Shown in pieces: positions 34,049 to 43,064 of a DNA stretch of 64,000 nucleotides (the stretch's first letter is position 1; the number at the start of each line of letters is the position of its first letter). The notes below the pieces were generated by a model. The model did not search any database. It was not told where the DNA came from and was given only the letters and a program-made list of their open reading frames with translations. The DNA is taken from contig NZ_LVHI01000037.1 in NCBI RefSeq assembly GCF_001645385.1, positions 148,311 to 212,310 on the forward strand, given 5' to 3'. The position numbers and the translations under genes were made by a program. The DNA comes from Rhodococcoides kyotonense (lineage in GTDB: Bacteria; Actinomycetota; Actinomycetes; Mycobacteriales; Mycobacteriaceae).

Positions 34049-35560
34049 ATGCTGCACATGACGTCGTCCGATACAGATGTCCTGGTGGTGGGGGCAGGGC
34101 CGGTGGGTTTGGTGCTGGCGGTCGAGTTGGCGCGCCGAGGGGTCGCGACCAGGATCATCGATCGCCGCACCGAACCGACCGACGAATCGCGAGCCGTGGT
34201 CGTGCATGCGCGCAGCCTGGAGATGATGGACGCGATGGGCGTCGTCGACGCGATCGTCGATTCCGGCCGCCGGACCACTGCGTTGCACTTCCACGCCGAT
34301 GGGAAAATGCTGGCCGACGTCCCGCTCGATACCGTCGACAGTCCGTATCCCTTCTCGGTGACGACGGCGCAGACCGAAACCGAACGCATTATTACCGCCC
34401 GGCTTCGGGAGCTGGGCGTCGAGATCGAGCGGGGAGTCGAGCTGATCGACTTCACGCAGGACGGCGCGTCGGTGCAGGCGTTCACGTCGACCGGCAGCAT
34501 CACGTGTCGCTACCTGGCCGGGACGGACGGGGCGTCGAGCACCGTTCGGCATCATCTCGGCCAGAAGCTGGAAGGCTCCTTCAAGGGCGAGCGGTTCCTG
34601 ATGGGTGACGTCGACGCGACCTACGACCTGGATCGACGGGCGATGCACATGTTCGCGTCGTCGGGTGGTGGTCCGGCGCTCATCTTCCCGATGATGGGTG
34701 ATCGTGTTCGGGTGATTGCCGAAATCGACGCCGCGGATCGAGACCGTGAGGCGACGATGGAGTGGCTACAGCAGGTGTGCGACGAGCGTGGTCTCGGCGC
34801 CCAGCTCCGCTCACCGCGATGGCTGACGACGTTCGAGATCCATCACGCGCAGGTCTCGCGGTATCGAACCGGCCGAGTGTTCCTCGCCGGCGACGCGGCA
34901 CACGTGCACAGCCCAGCGGGTGGGCAAGGCATGAACACGGGCATGCAAGACGCATTCAATCTCGGTTGGAAACTTGCTGCAGCAGTGATGGATACGGCGT
35001 CGGAGAAATTGCTCGACAGCTACCACGACGAACGCCACCCCGTCGCTGCGCACGTCATCGGCGAGACGACGCTGATCACACATGGCGCCACGATGACGTC
35101 GAAAGTTGCACGGGGCGTGCGCAATCGGCTCGTGCACGTCGTCGGAGGTGAGCGATTCGCGCAGCGGCGCATTGCCGACGAGATGGAGGAATACTCGATT
35201 TCGTACGTGCACAGCCCGATCGTTCGGAAGGGCCTGCATGCGCGAGTGAAGGCGGGGGAGGCCGCGCCCGCAGTGGTGGGGACCGAGTTGTGGCCGTACC
35301 TCGTGAAAACGCGTCGAGCACGGCCGTCGGACCATGTTCTGCTCGTCGTGAAGGCTGACACGCAACCGATTTCGATACCCGGTACGACGGCAGTAGCAGT
35401 GTGGGACGACGAGATCGCCGAGCGATACGGTCTGCAGGAGCACGGCGGCATCGTCGTCATCCGACCCGACGGATACATCGCAACGGTGACGCGGGTGGAT
35501 GATGTCGCGGCCATCGAGTCGGCGCTGGCGTTGTCGACGACGGAGCCCGAACCGGTCTGA
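34049..35560 (+). CDS. FAD-dependent aromatic-type monooxygenase (PheA/UbiH class A)
   Basis: A flavoprotein monooxygenase of about 503 residues. FAD motifs are VLVVGAGPVGLVLAVELARRG at the N-terminus, the DG motif in AGTDGASSTVR, and RVFLAGDAAHVHSPAGGQGMN. A C-terminal thioredoxin-like domain seems present. Such enzymes use NAD(P)H and O2 to hydroxylate phenols or polyketide-like substrates. The start is uncertain: ATG 34049 and 34058, and GTG 34010, are in frame. Confidence 0.87.
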   Translation: MLHMTSSDTDVLVVGAGPVGLVLAVELARRGVATRIIDRRTEPTDESRAVVVHARSLEMMDAMGVVDAIVDSGRRTTALHFHADGKMLADVPLDTVDSPYPFSVTTAQTETERIITARLRELGVEIERGVELIDFTQDGASVQAFTSTGSITCRYLAGTDGASSTVRHHLGQKLEGSFKGERFLMGDVDATYDLDRRAMHMFASSGGGPALIFPMMGDRVRVIAEIDAADRDREATMEWLQQVCDERGLGAQLRSPRWLTTFEIHHAQVSRYRTGRVFLAGDAAHVHSPAGGQGMNTGMQDAFNLGWKLAAAVMDTASEKLLDSYHDERHPVAAHVIGETTLITHGATMTSKVARGVRNRLVHVVGGERFAQRRIADEMEEYSISYVHSPIVRKGLHARVKAGEAAPAVVGTELWPYLVKTRRARPSDHVLLVVKADTQPISIPGTTAVAVWDDEIAERYGLQEHGGIVVIRPDGYIATVTRVDDVAAIESALALSTTEPEPV

Positions 35561-35576
35561 CGGTATTCTCGCGTGG

Positions 35577-36230
35577 GTGAGAAAGTTTCGGCGCAGGCTC
35601 GTTCAGGTCGTAGGCGTACTGGTTGCGCTTGCCGTTGCCGTCATCGCTGCGTCGACGGCGTGGGTCGCGCATGCGGCATCCGGACGTGTGCACGATGTGG
35701 CCGACGCGCCGGAAGCTCCGGTGGTCATCGTGCTCGGTGCCGTGGTGCACGGCGGCAAGCCGGGCGGATTCCTGTCCGGGCGACTCGACGCGGCGATCGC
35801 GTTGGTGGAGTCCGGCAAGGCCAAGGCAATTCTGGTCAGCGGGAACCGGGACGGCATATCGGGCAACGAAATCGACGCCATGACCGAGTATCTGGTCGAC
35901 GCCGGAATCGACCGAGGCATCATCGTGAGTGACGACTACGGAATCGACACGTACGACTCGTGTGTCCGGGCCGCGACGACGTTCGGCGTCACCAAGGCGT
36001 TGGTCGTCAGCCAGCCGTTGCACGTGTCGCGGGCCGTCGCGCTGTGCCGCGACGTGGGAATCGACGCCGACGGAGTCACCGCCGGCTGCGAATGCGGATG
36101 GCTGCCGGAATGGCGCAACTACGCGCGAGAATTGCTGGCGCGCCCCAAAGTTGCGCTGGACCTGCTGTCGGGAAGGCCTCCGGCAGTGGTGTCGGAGCCA
36201 GACGAGTCGTTGCGCGTGGCGGTGCGCTAG
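35577..36230 (+). CDS. SanA/YdcF-like membrane-anchored DUF218 protein
   Basis: A 217-residue protein with one N-terminal membrane helix (VVGVLVALAVAVIAASTAWV) and a DUF218 domain. Motifs are VVIVLGAVVHGGKPGGFLS, ILVSGNR and VSQPLHVSRAVALCRDVGI. SanA/YdcF/ElyC proteins affect envelope integrity; the chemistry is not settled. The GTG start follows TATTCT by 8 bases, consistent with a leaderless transcript from its own promoter. Confidence 0.82.
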   Translation: MRKFRRRLVQVVGVLVALAVAVIAASTAWVAHAASGRVHDVADAPEAPVVIVLGAVVHGGKPGGFLSGRLDAAIALVESGKAKAILVSGNRDGISGNEIDAMTEYLVDAGIDRGIIVSDDYGIDTYDSCVRAATTFGVTKALVVSQPLHVSRAVALCRDVGIDADGVTAGCECGWLPEWRNYARELLARPKVALDLLSGRPPAVVSEPDESLRVAVR

Positions 36231-36247
36231 AACGCTACCTCACGCGC
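36212..36247. terminator. Weak hairpin between convergent genes
   Basis: GCGCGTG and CACGCGC form 7-bp arms around a partly paired interior, spanning the stop codons of the convergent SanA-like and IclR genes. No T-run follows. A terminator role is a guess from position. Confidence 0.35.
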
Positions 36248-37034
36248 GGTCTTGAAATCCGAGTCGCCGAGAGATGGTCAGGGCGCCGTCGACCAAAGCC
36301 TCGGCCAACTCCGTCCTACGGGGCTGCTCGAAGTTGGAGAGGAACCCTCCGAAACTCAACGCAGCGACCGGTCGCCGCGCGCGGTCGAAGATGCAGGCGC
36401 CCAGAGCCGCGACCCCCGGGGTGACGTCCTCGAGGCTGATCGCGTAGCCGCGGGCACGGGTGTCGGCGAGGATCCGGCGGAGCGTCGGTTCGTCGACGTC
36501 CTGTCCCAGCGGCGTCGTGAGTGGTCCCGATGAGAGCAGTCGCGGCAGCAACGTGTCCTCGAGTTCGGCGAGCAACGCCACGGGCGCGCCGCCGATGAAC
36601 AGCGGGAGAGATCTGCCGACGGACAGCGACATGACGCGTACGGGACGACTGCTTTCGATGAGGTCCAGGCAGACCGCTCTCGTGCCGTCCGGTACGACGA
36701 GGTACACGTTCTCGTCGAAGCGCGCTGCCAGATCGGACATCACATGACTGGCTTCGGTGCGGAGGTCGAAGCTGCCGAGAACACTGGACGCGAGTTCGAA
36801 GACGCGCAGTGTCATCTTGTAGTCGCCCGTCGACGTTCGTTCGAGCCAGCCGGTGAGCTCGAGTGTCGCGAGTACCCGATGCGTCGTCGTGCGCGTGTAG
36901 CCGCACCGTTTCACCAGTTCGTTGATGGAGAGTTCGGGGGATTCGCGGTCGAACGCCTCGAGAATGCGGGTCGCTTTGACGACCGACGCAATGTGATTCT
37001 TCGGATCGATCTCGAGCTCGGGGATAGCAGGCAT
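36240..37034 (-). CDS. IclR-family regulator
   Basis: A 264-residue regulator. The ATG at 37034 is supported by GAGGAAG just upstream. The N-terminal winged helix contains LSINELVKRCGYTRTTTHRVLATLELTGWLER, and the C-terminal GAF-like effector domain contains VGRSLPLFIGGAPVALLAEL. It is divergent from the carbohydrate operon and probably controls it, responding to a pathway sugar or acid. A direct repeat at 37091-37122 is the likely binding site. Confidence 0.88.
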   Translation of the reverse strand: MPAIPELEIDPKNHIASVVKATRILEAFDRESPELSINELVKRCGYTRTTTHRVLATLELTGWLERTSTGDYKMTLRVFELASSVLGSFDLRTEASHVMSDLAARFDENVYLVVPDGTRAVCLDLIESSRPVRVMSLSVGRSLPLFIGGAPVALLAELEDTLLPRLLSSGPLTTPLGQDVDEPTLRRILADTRARGYAISLEDVTPGVAALGACIFDRARRPVAALSFGGFLSNFEQPRRTELAEALVDGALTISRRLGFQDRA

Positions 37035-37090
37035 CGGACTTCCTCGGTGTGACCGTTGACACTTCGACGGCCCTGTGAGACCGTTCTCTC

Positions 37091-37122
37091 GGATTCCGGA
37101 CAGGCTATCCGGATTCCGGACA
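37091..37122. promoter_or_regulatory. Direct-repeat operator candidate for IclR
   Basis: GGATTCCGGACA occurs at 37091-37102 and again at 37111-37122, a 20-base spacing that puts both on about the same DNA face. It sits between the divergent IclR gene and the carbohydrate operon. Confidence 0.6.
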
Positions 37123-37174
37123 ACATGCAAGGTCTTCCGCCCACTCCTGTGGGCGACGCTCACCGAGGAGCAAC

Positions 37175-37687
37175 ATGACAGCCGTTTCGCAGGTACCGGA
37201 TTCCATGATCGAACGGGTCGACGGATGGCACATCACTGTGGGCGAGGCTGCCCAGTTCGACTGTGTCCGAGATGGATCGATCGTCGAGTCCATCGCGGGC
37301 ACCGGTCTCGCGGAGTTCGATTCCGTCGTGCGGCGTTTCGCGCCGTCGAGCTACGACGATGCAAGGATTCGCAGCCTGGTCGCGGACCATCTTCGTGGAA
37401 CGTCCCCGCTTTCCTACCGGGTTCCGGACGCGACTGCGCTCGGCATTCTCGTCGGGGCGTCGTACAAGACGACGATCGACGAGGTACTGGGAGCGGTGTG
37501 GGAAGCGTGCTGCCACGCCGTGATCGCCGAGGTGACGCGCTTGGGGATCGCGACGTTCACCGTGCACTGCGAGCACGTGACTGCCGGGTCCGTCGTTCGC
37601 TTTCTCGAATCCGGGGACAGGCGGCCCTTCGTGAATTCCATGCGTCCCGCTCTGGGCGATGTTGCTCAGGTGGTGTGTCGTGGGTGA
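37175..37687 (+). CDS. Unknown protein, first gene of the carbohydrate operon
   Basis: A 170-residue soluble protein I do not recognise. The ATG follows GAGGAG closely. It has four Cys residues, including an ACCH sequence, and no signal peptide or membrane segment. It is the first gene after the IclR operator and overlaps the FGGY kinase by 8 bases, so it belongs to the operon and may be a pathway enzyme or binding protein of a family not yet linked to sugar metabolism. Confidence 0.72.
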   Translation: MTAVSQVPDSMIERVDGWHITVGEAAQFDCVRDGSIVESIAGTGLAEFDSVVRRFAPSSYDDARIRSLVADHLRGTSPLSYRVPDATALGILVGASYKTTIDEVLGAVWEACCHAVIAEVTRLGIATFTVHCEHVTAGSVVRFLESGDRRPFVNSMRPALGDVAQVVCRG

Positions 37688-39245
37688 GCTGTCCGCACCC
37701 ACGGTGCTCATCGGAGTCGACAAGGGGACCAGTTCAATCAAGACGATTGCGGTCGACGCGTTCTCCGGTGAACTACTCGCCGAATCCGGGTGTCCGACAC
37801 CGTCTGTTCGAGCGGGGAGTGACCGTCACGAAGAAGAATGTGAAAAGACATGGCAGACAACGGCGGCAACGATCGCAGACGTCGTGGGACGGCTACCTCG
37901 GGACACCCAGTACCTCGGTGTCGGTGTCACCGGGCACATGGGTGGGTTGTGGGCGTTGGACGACGAGGGTACTGCGGTCGGTAACGCCATCTGTTGGCCG
38001 GATGCGCGCGCAACGGACGTGCTCGACGATGTCATCGGCCGCGACGCCGAGGGCGTGCTCTACGCCCTGGGCGGCAACGCGATGATCCCCGGCATGCCGT
38101 ACCCGCTGCTTGCGTGGATGAAGGAGCACGACCCGGAACGCTACGCACGCATCTCCACCGTGTTCATGGCGAAGGACTACATCAACTACCGTCTCACCGG
38201 GGTGATCTCCACCGAGGAATCCGACTTGTCCTTCTGGCCCTGTGACCTCGCGCGCCGCACGACGTCGGACATCATCTTCGACGCATTCGGTATTCCCGAG
38301 GCCGTGCGCTTCGTCGCGCCCGTTCGACCCAGTGCCGCCGTGCTGGGTCGAGTAACGGCCGACGCGGCTGCGCTGACAGGCCTCCCGGTCGGAACGGCCG
38401 TCGCCGCGGGATGTGGGGATGCGACCGCGAACATGATCGGAATCGGCGCACAGGGCGACGGACAGGCGACGACGACACTCGGCACCAGTCTGATGAACGG
38501 CACGTCCTGCGCGGAGCCGCTGTTCGACCCTCCCGGAATCGGGTTCAGCTTTCTCATGCCGGACGGCCGGTGGCAGCGACAGATCACCAACTCCGGCGGT
38601 GGGACTCTGTGCCTCGACTGGGTCGTGCAGACCTTCTGCGGTGACCTCTCCTCCGACATACGGAACGGAACAACAACATTCGGGTCCGTCGTCGAGCAGG
38701 CGGCAGCCGCAACGCACCCGGGCAACGGCGGCGTGATTTTTCACCCGTACCTCAACACGGCAGGTGCGACGGCGCCGTTCGTGAACGTCCAGGCGCGGGG
38801 GAGTTTCGTGGGATTCGGTCCCGAGACCACCAGCGACCAGCTGATCCGAGCGGTGCTCGAAGGCACGGCACTCGCCATTCGCGACTGCTACGAAGCAATG
38901 CCCACGGACATCACGGAGATTCGTCTGACCGGCGGCGGCGCCCGCAGTGCGGCCTGGTGCCAAGTCATCGCCGACGTCATGCAGAAGCAGATGGTCGTCC
39001 CCGACGTCGCCGAATCCGGCGCTCTCGGCGCCGCGATGCTCGCAGGCGTCGCCGTCGACCACTATCGCGACTTGACCCACGCCACGACAACACTTGTCCG
39101 CGACGGGGCTGTCTACGACCCCGATCCGACTACGGCGAGCACGTACGACGACATGTTCGCCACCTACCGCGCACTGCTGCAGCCGCTGGCACCTGCATGG
39201 GCTCGGCAGTTCGCTTTCTCACATTCCCACAAGGAGAACCAATGA
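37680..39245 (+). CDS. FGGY-family carbohydrate kinase
   Basis: A 521-residue sugar kinase with GTG start at 37680 after AGGTGG. Motifs are IGVDKGTSSIKTIAVD at the N-terminus (ATP/phosphate), GDATANMIGIGAQ with TTTLGTSLMNG, and TGGGARSAAWCQVIADVMQ near the C-terminus. FGGY kinases phosphorylate xylulose, ribulose, erythrulose, apulose and similar ketoses or polyols. A split transketolase in the same operon suggests that the product is a ketose phosphate consumed by transketolase. The stop overlaps the next start (ATGA). Confidence 0.9.
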   Translation: MGELSAPTVLIGVDKGTSSIKTIAVDAFSGELLAESGCPTPSVRAGSDRHEEECEKTWQTTAATIADVVGRLPRDTQYLGVGVTGHMGGLWALDDEGTAVGNAICWPDARATDVLDDVIGRDAEGVLYALGGNAMIPGMPYPLLAWMKEHDPERYARISTVFMAKDYINYRLTGVISTEESDLSFWPCDLARRTTSDIIFDAFGIPEAVRFVAPVRPSAAVLGRVTADAAALTGLPVGTAVAAGCGDATANMIGIGAQGDGQATTTLGTSLMNGTSCAEPLFDPPGIGFSFLMPDGRWQRQITNSGGGTLCLDWVVQTFCGDLSSDIRNGTTTFGSVVEQAAAATHPGNGGVIFHPYLNTAGATAPFVNVQARGSFVGFGPETTSDQLIRAVLEGTALAIRDCYEAMPTDITEIRLTGGGARSAAWCQVIADVMQKQMVVPDVAESGALGAAMLAGVAVDHYRDLTHATTTLVRDGAVYDPDPTTASTYDDMFATYRALLQPLAPAWARQFAFSHSHKENQ

Positions 39246-40159
39246 TCGTCAGAACCGTTCTGGGAGATATCGATCCCGCAGAACTCGGCGTCACGCTGTG
39301 TCACGAACACTTGTTCACGAAACCCCCTGCGTGGGCGACGAACGAGGACTCGGACATGGTGTTGGACAACGTGGACAACGCCGTGTCCGAGCTCGGTGAC
39401 TTCGAGGCGGTCGGTGGCGGCGCGCTGATCGAGATGACCACTGCCGACTATGGTCGGAACGCGGCCAAGCTGCTCGCCGCGGCATCCCGCAGCGACGTAC
39501 ACGTGGTGTCGGCGTCGGGTTACCAGAAGGGCGTCTACTATCCCGATTCGGTCGAGGCCGACAGTGTCGACGATGTGGCGCAGCGGTTCATCGACGACGT
39601 CACCGTCGGCGTCGACGGCACCGATCTTCGCGCCGGCGTCATCAAGTACGGAACGTGCCGAACGGACCACATTCGCGACGACGAGAAAAAGGTCCAGAGG
39701 GCGGTCTCGCGAGCTCATCTCGCGACGGGAGCCCCGATTTCGACGCATTGCCAGGCAGGCAAGCTCGGCACCGTCCAGGTCGCAGGTTTCGAAGAACACG
39801 GTGTCGATCCTGATCGCGTCCTGATCGGGCACGTCGACCGCAACCTCGATTACGACTACGTGCGCGAACTGGCGTCGACCGGTGTGTGGATCGGCTTCGA
39901 TCACTGGACCAAACCGAAATACCCGTCCGACGACATCCGAATTTCGTTCGTGGAACGGCTTTTCGACGACGGATTCACGAAGGTCATGGTGTCCGGCGAC
40001 CTCGGACGCCCCAGCTATCAACCGAGCTACGGGGGCACACCGGGTTTCGCGGGATTGACCCGCCGAGTCCAGGCGCGCATGAACGACAAGCTGATTCATC
40101 AATTGTTCGTCGTCAACCCGGCGCAGTTCTTCGCGTTCGAGCCGGTCCGGGCCAGCTGA
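39242..40159 (+). CDS. Phosphotriesterase-family metal hydrolase
   Basis: A 305-residue TIM-barrel hydrolase. All metal ligands of the family are visible: CHEHLF (HxH), GVIKYGT (bridging carbamylated Lys), ISTHCQAG, IGHVDRN and SGDLGRP (Asp). Family members in sugar operons act as lactonases or phospho-lactonases rather than on pesticides. The start overlaps the kinase stop (ATGA), with AAGGAGA upstream, and the stop overlaps the HAD start (TGATG). A lactone step in sugar breakdown is the likely role. Confidence 0.9.
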   Translation: MIVRTVLGDIDPAELGVTLCHEHLFTKPPAWATNEDSDMVLDNVDNAVSELGDFEAVGGGALIEMTTADYGRNAAKLLAAASRSDVHVVSASGYQKGVYYPDSVEADSVDDVAQRFIDDVTVGVDGTDLRAGVIKYGTCRTDHIRDDEKKVQRAVSRAHLATGAPISTHCQAGKLGTVQVAGFEEHGVDPDRVLIGHVDRNLDYDYVRELASTGVWIGFDHWTKPKYPSDDIRISFVERLFDDGFTKVMVSGDLGRPSYQPSYGGTPGFAGLTRRVQARMNDKLIHQLFVVNPAQFFAFEPVRAS

Positions 40160-40824
40160 TGTCGAACGACAGCGGAATTCTGTTCGACTTCGACGGCACG
40201 TTGGTCGACTCCGGCGGTGCAATTCTCGCGGCGTATCGCCAGACCTTCGAGGAAGAACTGGGCGTACCTCTACCCGCCGAGCTCGAGGACGTTCACGTTC
40301 TCATGGCACCACGGCCCATCGAAGTGTTCGCAACGTGGTCGGACGGCGACGCTGCGGAGCTGGTCGACGCGTACGGACGTCACTACGTCGGCGGCGCGTA
40401 CAAGCACGTTCGGCCTTACGACGGAACTTTCGACCTGATCTCCGAATTGGCCTCCAACGGAACGAAATTCGGTATAGTGACCAACAAGTCGCGGAAGCGA
40501 TTGCTCCTCGATCTCGAATGGGTGGGCATCGACCCGGCTTTGCTCAGTTGCATTGTCACAGCGGATGATTCGGTCCAACGCAAGCCCGACCCCACGCCGA
40601 TCCGAATCGGTATCGAACGATCGCACATCGATATCGCCGGATCCTGGTACGTCGGTGACGGCCCGCAGGACATTCTCGCCGGAAGAGCCGCCGGCGTGCG
40701 CACTGCGGGCGCGAACTACGGATACTACGGCGCGGAGCTTCTGTCTCCGCACGCGCCCGACCTCTCGCTCGAGACACCTCTCGACGCTTTGGGCATTCTC
40801 ACCTCCTCCCTTCCTCTCCACTAA
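40159..40824 (+). CDS. HAD-superfamily phosphatase (phosphoglycolate-phosphatase-like)
   Basis: A 221-residue HAD hydrolase. Motif I is FDFDGTLVDS, motif II VTNKSRKR, motif III RKPDPTP, and motif IV VGDGPQDI. The family removes phosphate from phosphoglycolate and small sugar phosphates. The start overlaps the upstream stop, and it ends 41 bases before the transporter gene. Phosphoglycolate or a related C2-C4 phosphate would fit a pathway that uses transketolase. Confidence 0.88.
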   Translation: MSNDSGILFDFDGTLVDSGGAILAAYRQTFEEELGVPLPAELEDVHVLMAPRPIEVFATWSDGDAAELVDAYGRHYVGGAYKHVRPYDGTFDLISELASNGTKFGIVTNKSRKRLLLDLEWVGIDPALLSCIVTADDSVQRKPDPTPIRIGIERSHIDIAGSWYVGDGPQDILAGRAAGVRTAGANYGYYGAELLSPHAPDLSLETPLDALGILTSSLPLH

Positions 40825-40865
40825 TCGGACACAACCGATGAGGTTGTGACAGAACGGAATCCGAT

Positions 40866-42281
40866 ATGCGATCTCTGACGATCAATTCGGTTCGGGACAT
40901 CAACGATCTGATCGACCTCGAAGACATCCGAACGCGTCGCCACAAACTGCTGCTGCTCCTCGGATTGGGCGGCATCGCGTTCGAGGCCTTCTATCTCGCG
41001 GTCCTCAGCGCCGGTACGAGCCCGATGACCGAACAGCTCGGTCTCAGTGCGAACGAAGTGGGCCTGGTCAGCTCCTACGGGTACATCGCTACTCTCATCG
41101 CCGCATTGACCTGCGGCTTTCTTGCGGACCGTTTCGGTCGGGTCAAGTTGATGGTGGTGGCCAAGATCGTTGCCGTCATAGCGCTCGCCATCATGGCCAC
41201 CGCGCCGGACTTCCTGATACTCGTCCTCGGCCGATGCCTGGCCGGCGCCGCGTACGGCATCGATCTCGGCGTGGCGATGGCGTACCTGGCCGAGTTCCTC
41301 CCGAAGCTGCGACGCCACCTCCTGAACTTCTGGCAGGCCCAGTGGTACATCTCCAGTTCCTTCGCGCTGCTCGTCGTACTCGGGCTCTACAACTTCGACC
41401 TGGGTCTGAACATCTGGCGCTGGTCACTCGCAGCCGCGGCAGTGTTCGCGATCATCGTCACCGTCGGCCAGATCTTCTTCATGCCCGAGAGCCCACGCTG
41501 GCTCGCGGAGAAGAACGACCTCGGTCGACTCGAGAAATCTCTGAATCAGGTCTACGAGATTCAGCCGGTGTTTCCGTCGTCGGGAGTACTCGCGGCGGAC
41601 GATCAGCGCACGGACACCGGCAAGTGGTCCGATTTGTTCAGCAAGACCTACCGTCGACGGACGATTCTGGCCAACGGCGTCACCGCGATGCAGGCGTTGC
41701 AGTACTACGCCGTTGCCTACTACTTGCCGGTCATCGCGTTGACGCTCTTCGGGGGCGGATTCGGAGAAGCGATCTTCGGATCGTTGGTGTTCAACATCTT
41801 CGGCATCATCGGCGGCATCGCATCCATCTGGGTGGCACGTAAGCTCGGCGCGCACGGCGCAGCAATGTACGGCTTCCTGGCAGTCGCGGCCATGATCCTG
41901 GTGCTCGGCGTCTTCTTCGATTCTCTGCCCACCGCGTTGATGTTCCTGGTGCCGGCGATGTTCATCTTCTTCCACTCTGCCGGACCGGGTGTATCGGGAT
42001 TGACCATGGCGGCCATGGCCTATCCCAGTGATCTCCGTGGGCGCGGTGGCCAAATCGCAACCGTGTCACAGAGTCTCGGCGGCATCGTCGGTCTCTACGC
42101 GTTCCCGAACATGGTCGACGCGTACGGATTGTCCACTACCATCACGATCTTCGCGATCGTCCCACTCATCGGTGTCGTCATCTGCCGAGCCATCATGTGG
42201 GAGCCGTTCGACGAGGGTGACGCCGTCGCACTCGAAGCCGAGGCCCAGATCGGCAAGCCGCTCGAAGGGCAGGCTCGATGA
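40866..42281 (+). CDS. MFS transporter (sugar-porter/aromatic-acid type)
   Basis: A 471-residue permease with about 12 membrane segments. The MFS loop motif GFLADRFGRVKLM lies between helices 2 and 3, and PESPRWL lies after helix 6, both typical of sugar and organic-acid porters. An N-terminal cytoplasmic stretch of about 45 residues precedes helix 1. The stop overlaps the SDR start. It probably imports the operon's substrate. Confidence 0.9.
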   Translation: MRSLTINSVRDINDLIDLEDIRTRRHKLLLLLGLGGIAFEAFYLAVLSAGTSPMTEQLGLSANEVGLVSSYGYIATLIAALTCGFLADRFGRVKLMVVAKIVAVIALAIMATAPDFLILVLGRCLAGAAYGIDLGVAMAYLAEFLPKLRRHLLNFWQAQWYISSSFALLVVLGLYNFDLGLNIWRWSLAAAAVFAIIVTVGQIFFMPESPRWLAEKNDLGRLEKSLNQVYEIQPVFPSSGVLAADDQRTDTGKWSDLFSKTYRRRTILANGVTAMQALQYYAVAYYLPVIALTLFGGGFGEAIFGSLVFNIFGIIGGIASIWVARKLGAHGAAMYGFLAVAAMILVLGVFFDSLPTALMFLVPAMFIFFHSAGPGVSGLTMAAMAYPSDLRGRGGQIATVSQSLGGIVGLYAFPNMVDAYGLSTTITIFAIVPLIGVVICRAIMWEPFDEGDAVALEAEAQIGKPLEGQAR

Positions 42282-43063
42282 TGCGCACCGCACTGATCAC
42301 GGGAGGTGCGCAGGGACTCGGACTCTCGACCGCGACAAGGCTGGGAGAAGACGGTTTTCACGTGATCGTCGCCGATATCGTTCGAGACCGCGCCGACGAG
42401 TCCGTCGAAAAGCTCACGGCCGCGGGTATTGCCGCTACAGCGGTAGCTATCGACGTGACCGACGATTCCTCGGTGCGAGACTGTTTCGCCGTGGTCGATT
42501 CGGTCGGCGGCGGCCTGGATGTACTGGTCAACAATGCGGGCATCATTTCGAGATCCCACGCAGAGGACACCGAGTCCGATCGCTGGGAACGCGAGCTGTC
42601 CGTTCACCTCGGTGGTGCCATGCGGTGCAGCAGGGCGGCATTCCCGAGACTGCTCGAATCCTCGGCGCCTGCGATCGTCAACCTGGCGTCGGTGGGGTCG
42701 ACCTTCGGATTGCCGCATCGGTTGGCGTACAGCACTGCGAAGACCGGGGTGGTCGGAATGACACGGACCTTGGCTGCGGAGTGGGGGAGACGGGGCATTC
42801 GTGTCAACGCCGTCGCTCCCGGATACATGGATACCGGCATGATGCAGTCGGGCATTGCAAGCGGCACACTCGACCGCGACCGGATCCTGATGCGAACGCC
42901 GTTGATGCGCTTCGGACGGCCCGAGGAGGTGGCGTCGGCAATTTCCTTCCTGGTGTCCGCCGATGCGTCGTTCGTGACCGGTGTCGTACTCGAAGTGGAT
43001 GGTGGCATCACCATCGACGGAACATTCCACACTGACAACAGCTACAAGGACGAGGTTGCGTGA
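42278..43063 (+). CDS. Short-chain dehydrogenase/reductase
   Basis: A 261-residue classical SDR. NAD motif TGGAQGLG at residues 8-15, NNAG in the middle, and the active-site pair in YSTAKTG with upstream Ser in LASVGS. It oxidises a hydroxyl of a sugar or polyol using NAD(P). The ATGA overlap with the transporter gene and the operon position suggest oxidation of the imported polyol or aldose. Confidence 0.92.
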   Translation: MMRTALITGGAQGLGLSTATRLGEDGFHVIVADIVRDRADESVEKLTAAGIAATAVAIDVTDDSSVRDCFAVVDSVGGGLDVLVNNAGIISRSHAEDTESDRWERELSVHLGGAMRCSRAAFPRLLESSAPAIVNLASVGSTFGLPHRLAYSTAKTGVVGMTRTLAAEWGRRGIRVNAVAPGYMDTGMMQSGIASGTLDRDRILMRTPLMRFGRPEEVASAISFLVSADASFVTGVVLEVDGGITIDGTFHTDNSYKDEVA

Positions 43064-43064
43064 C

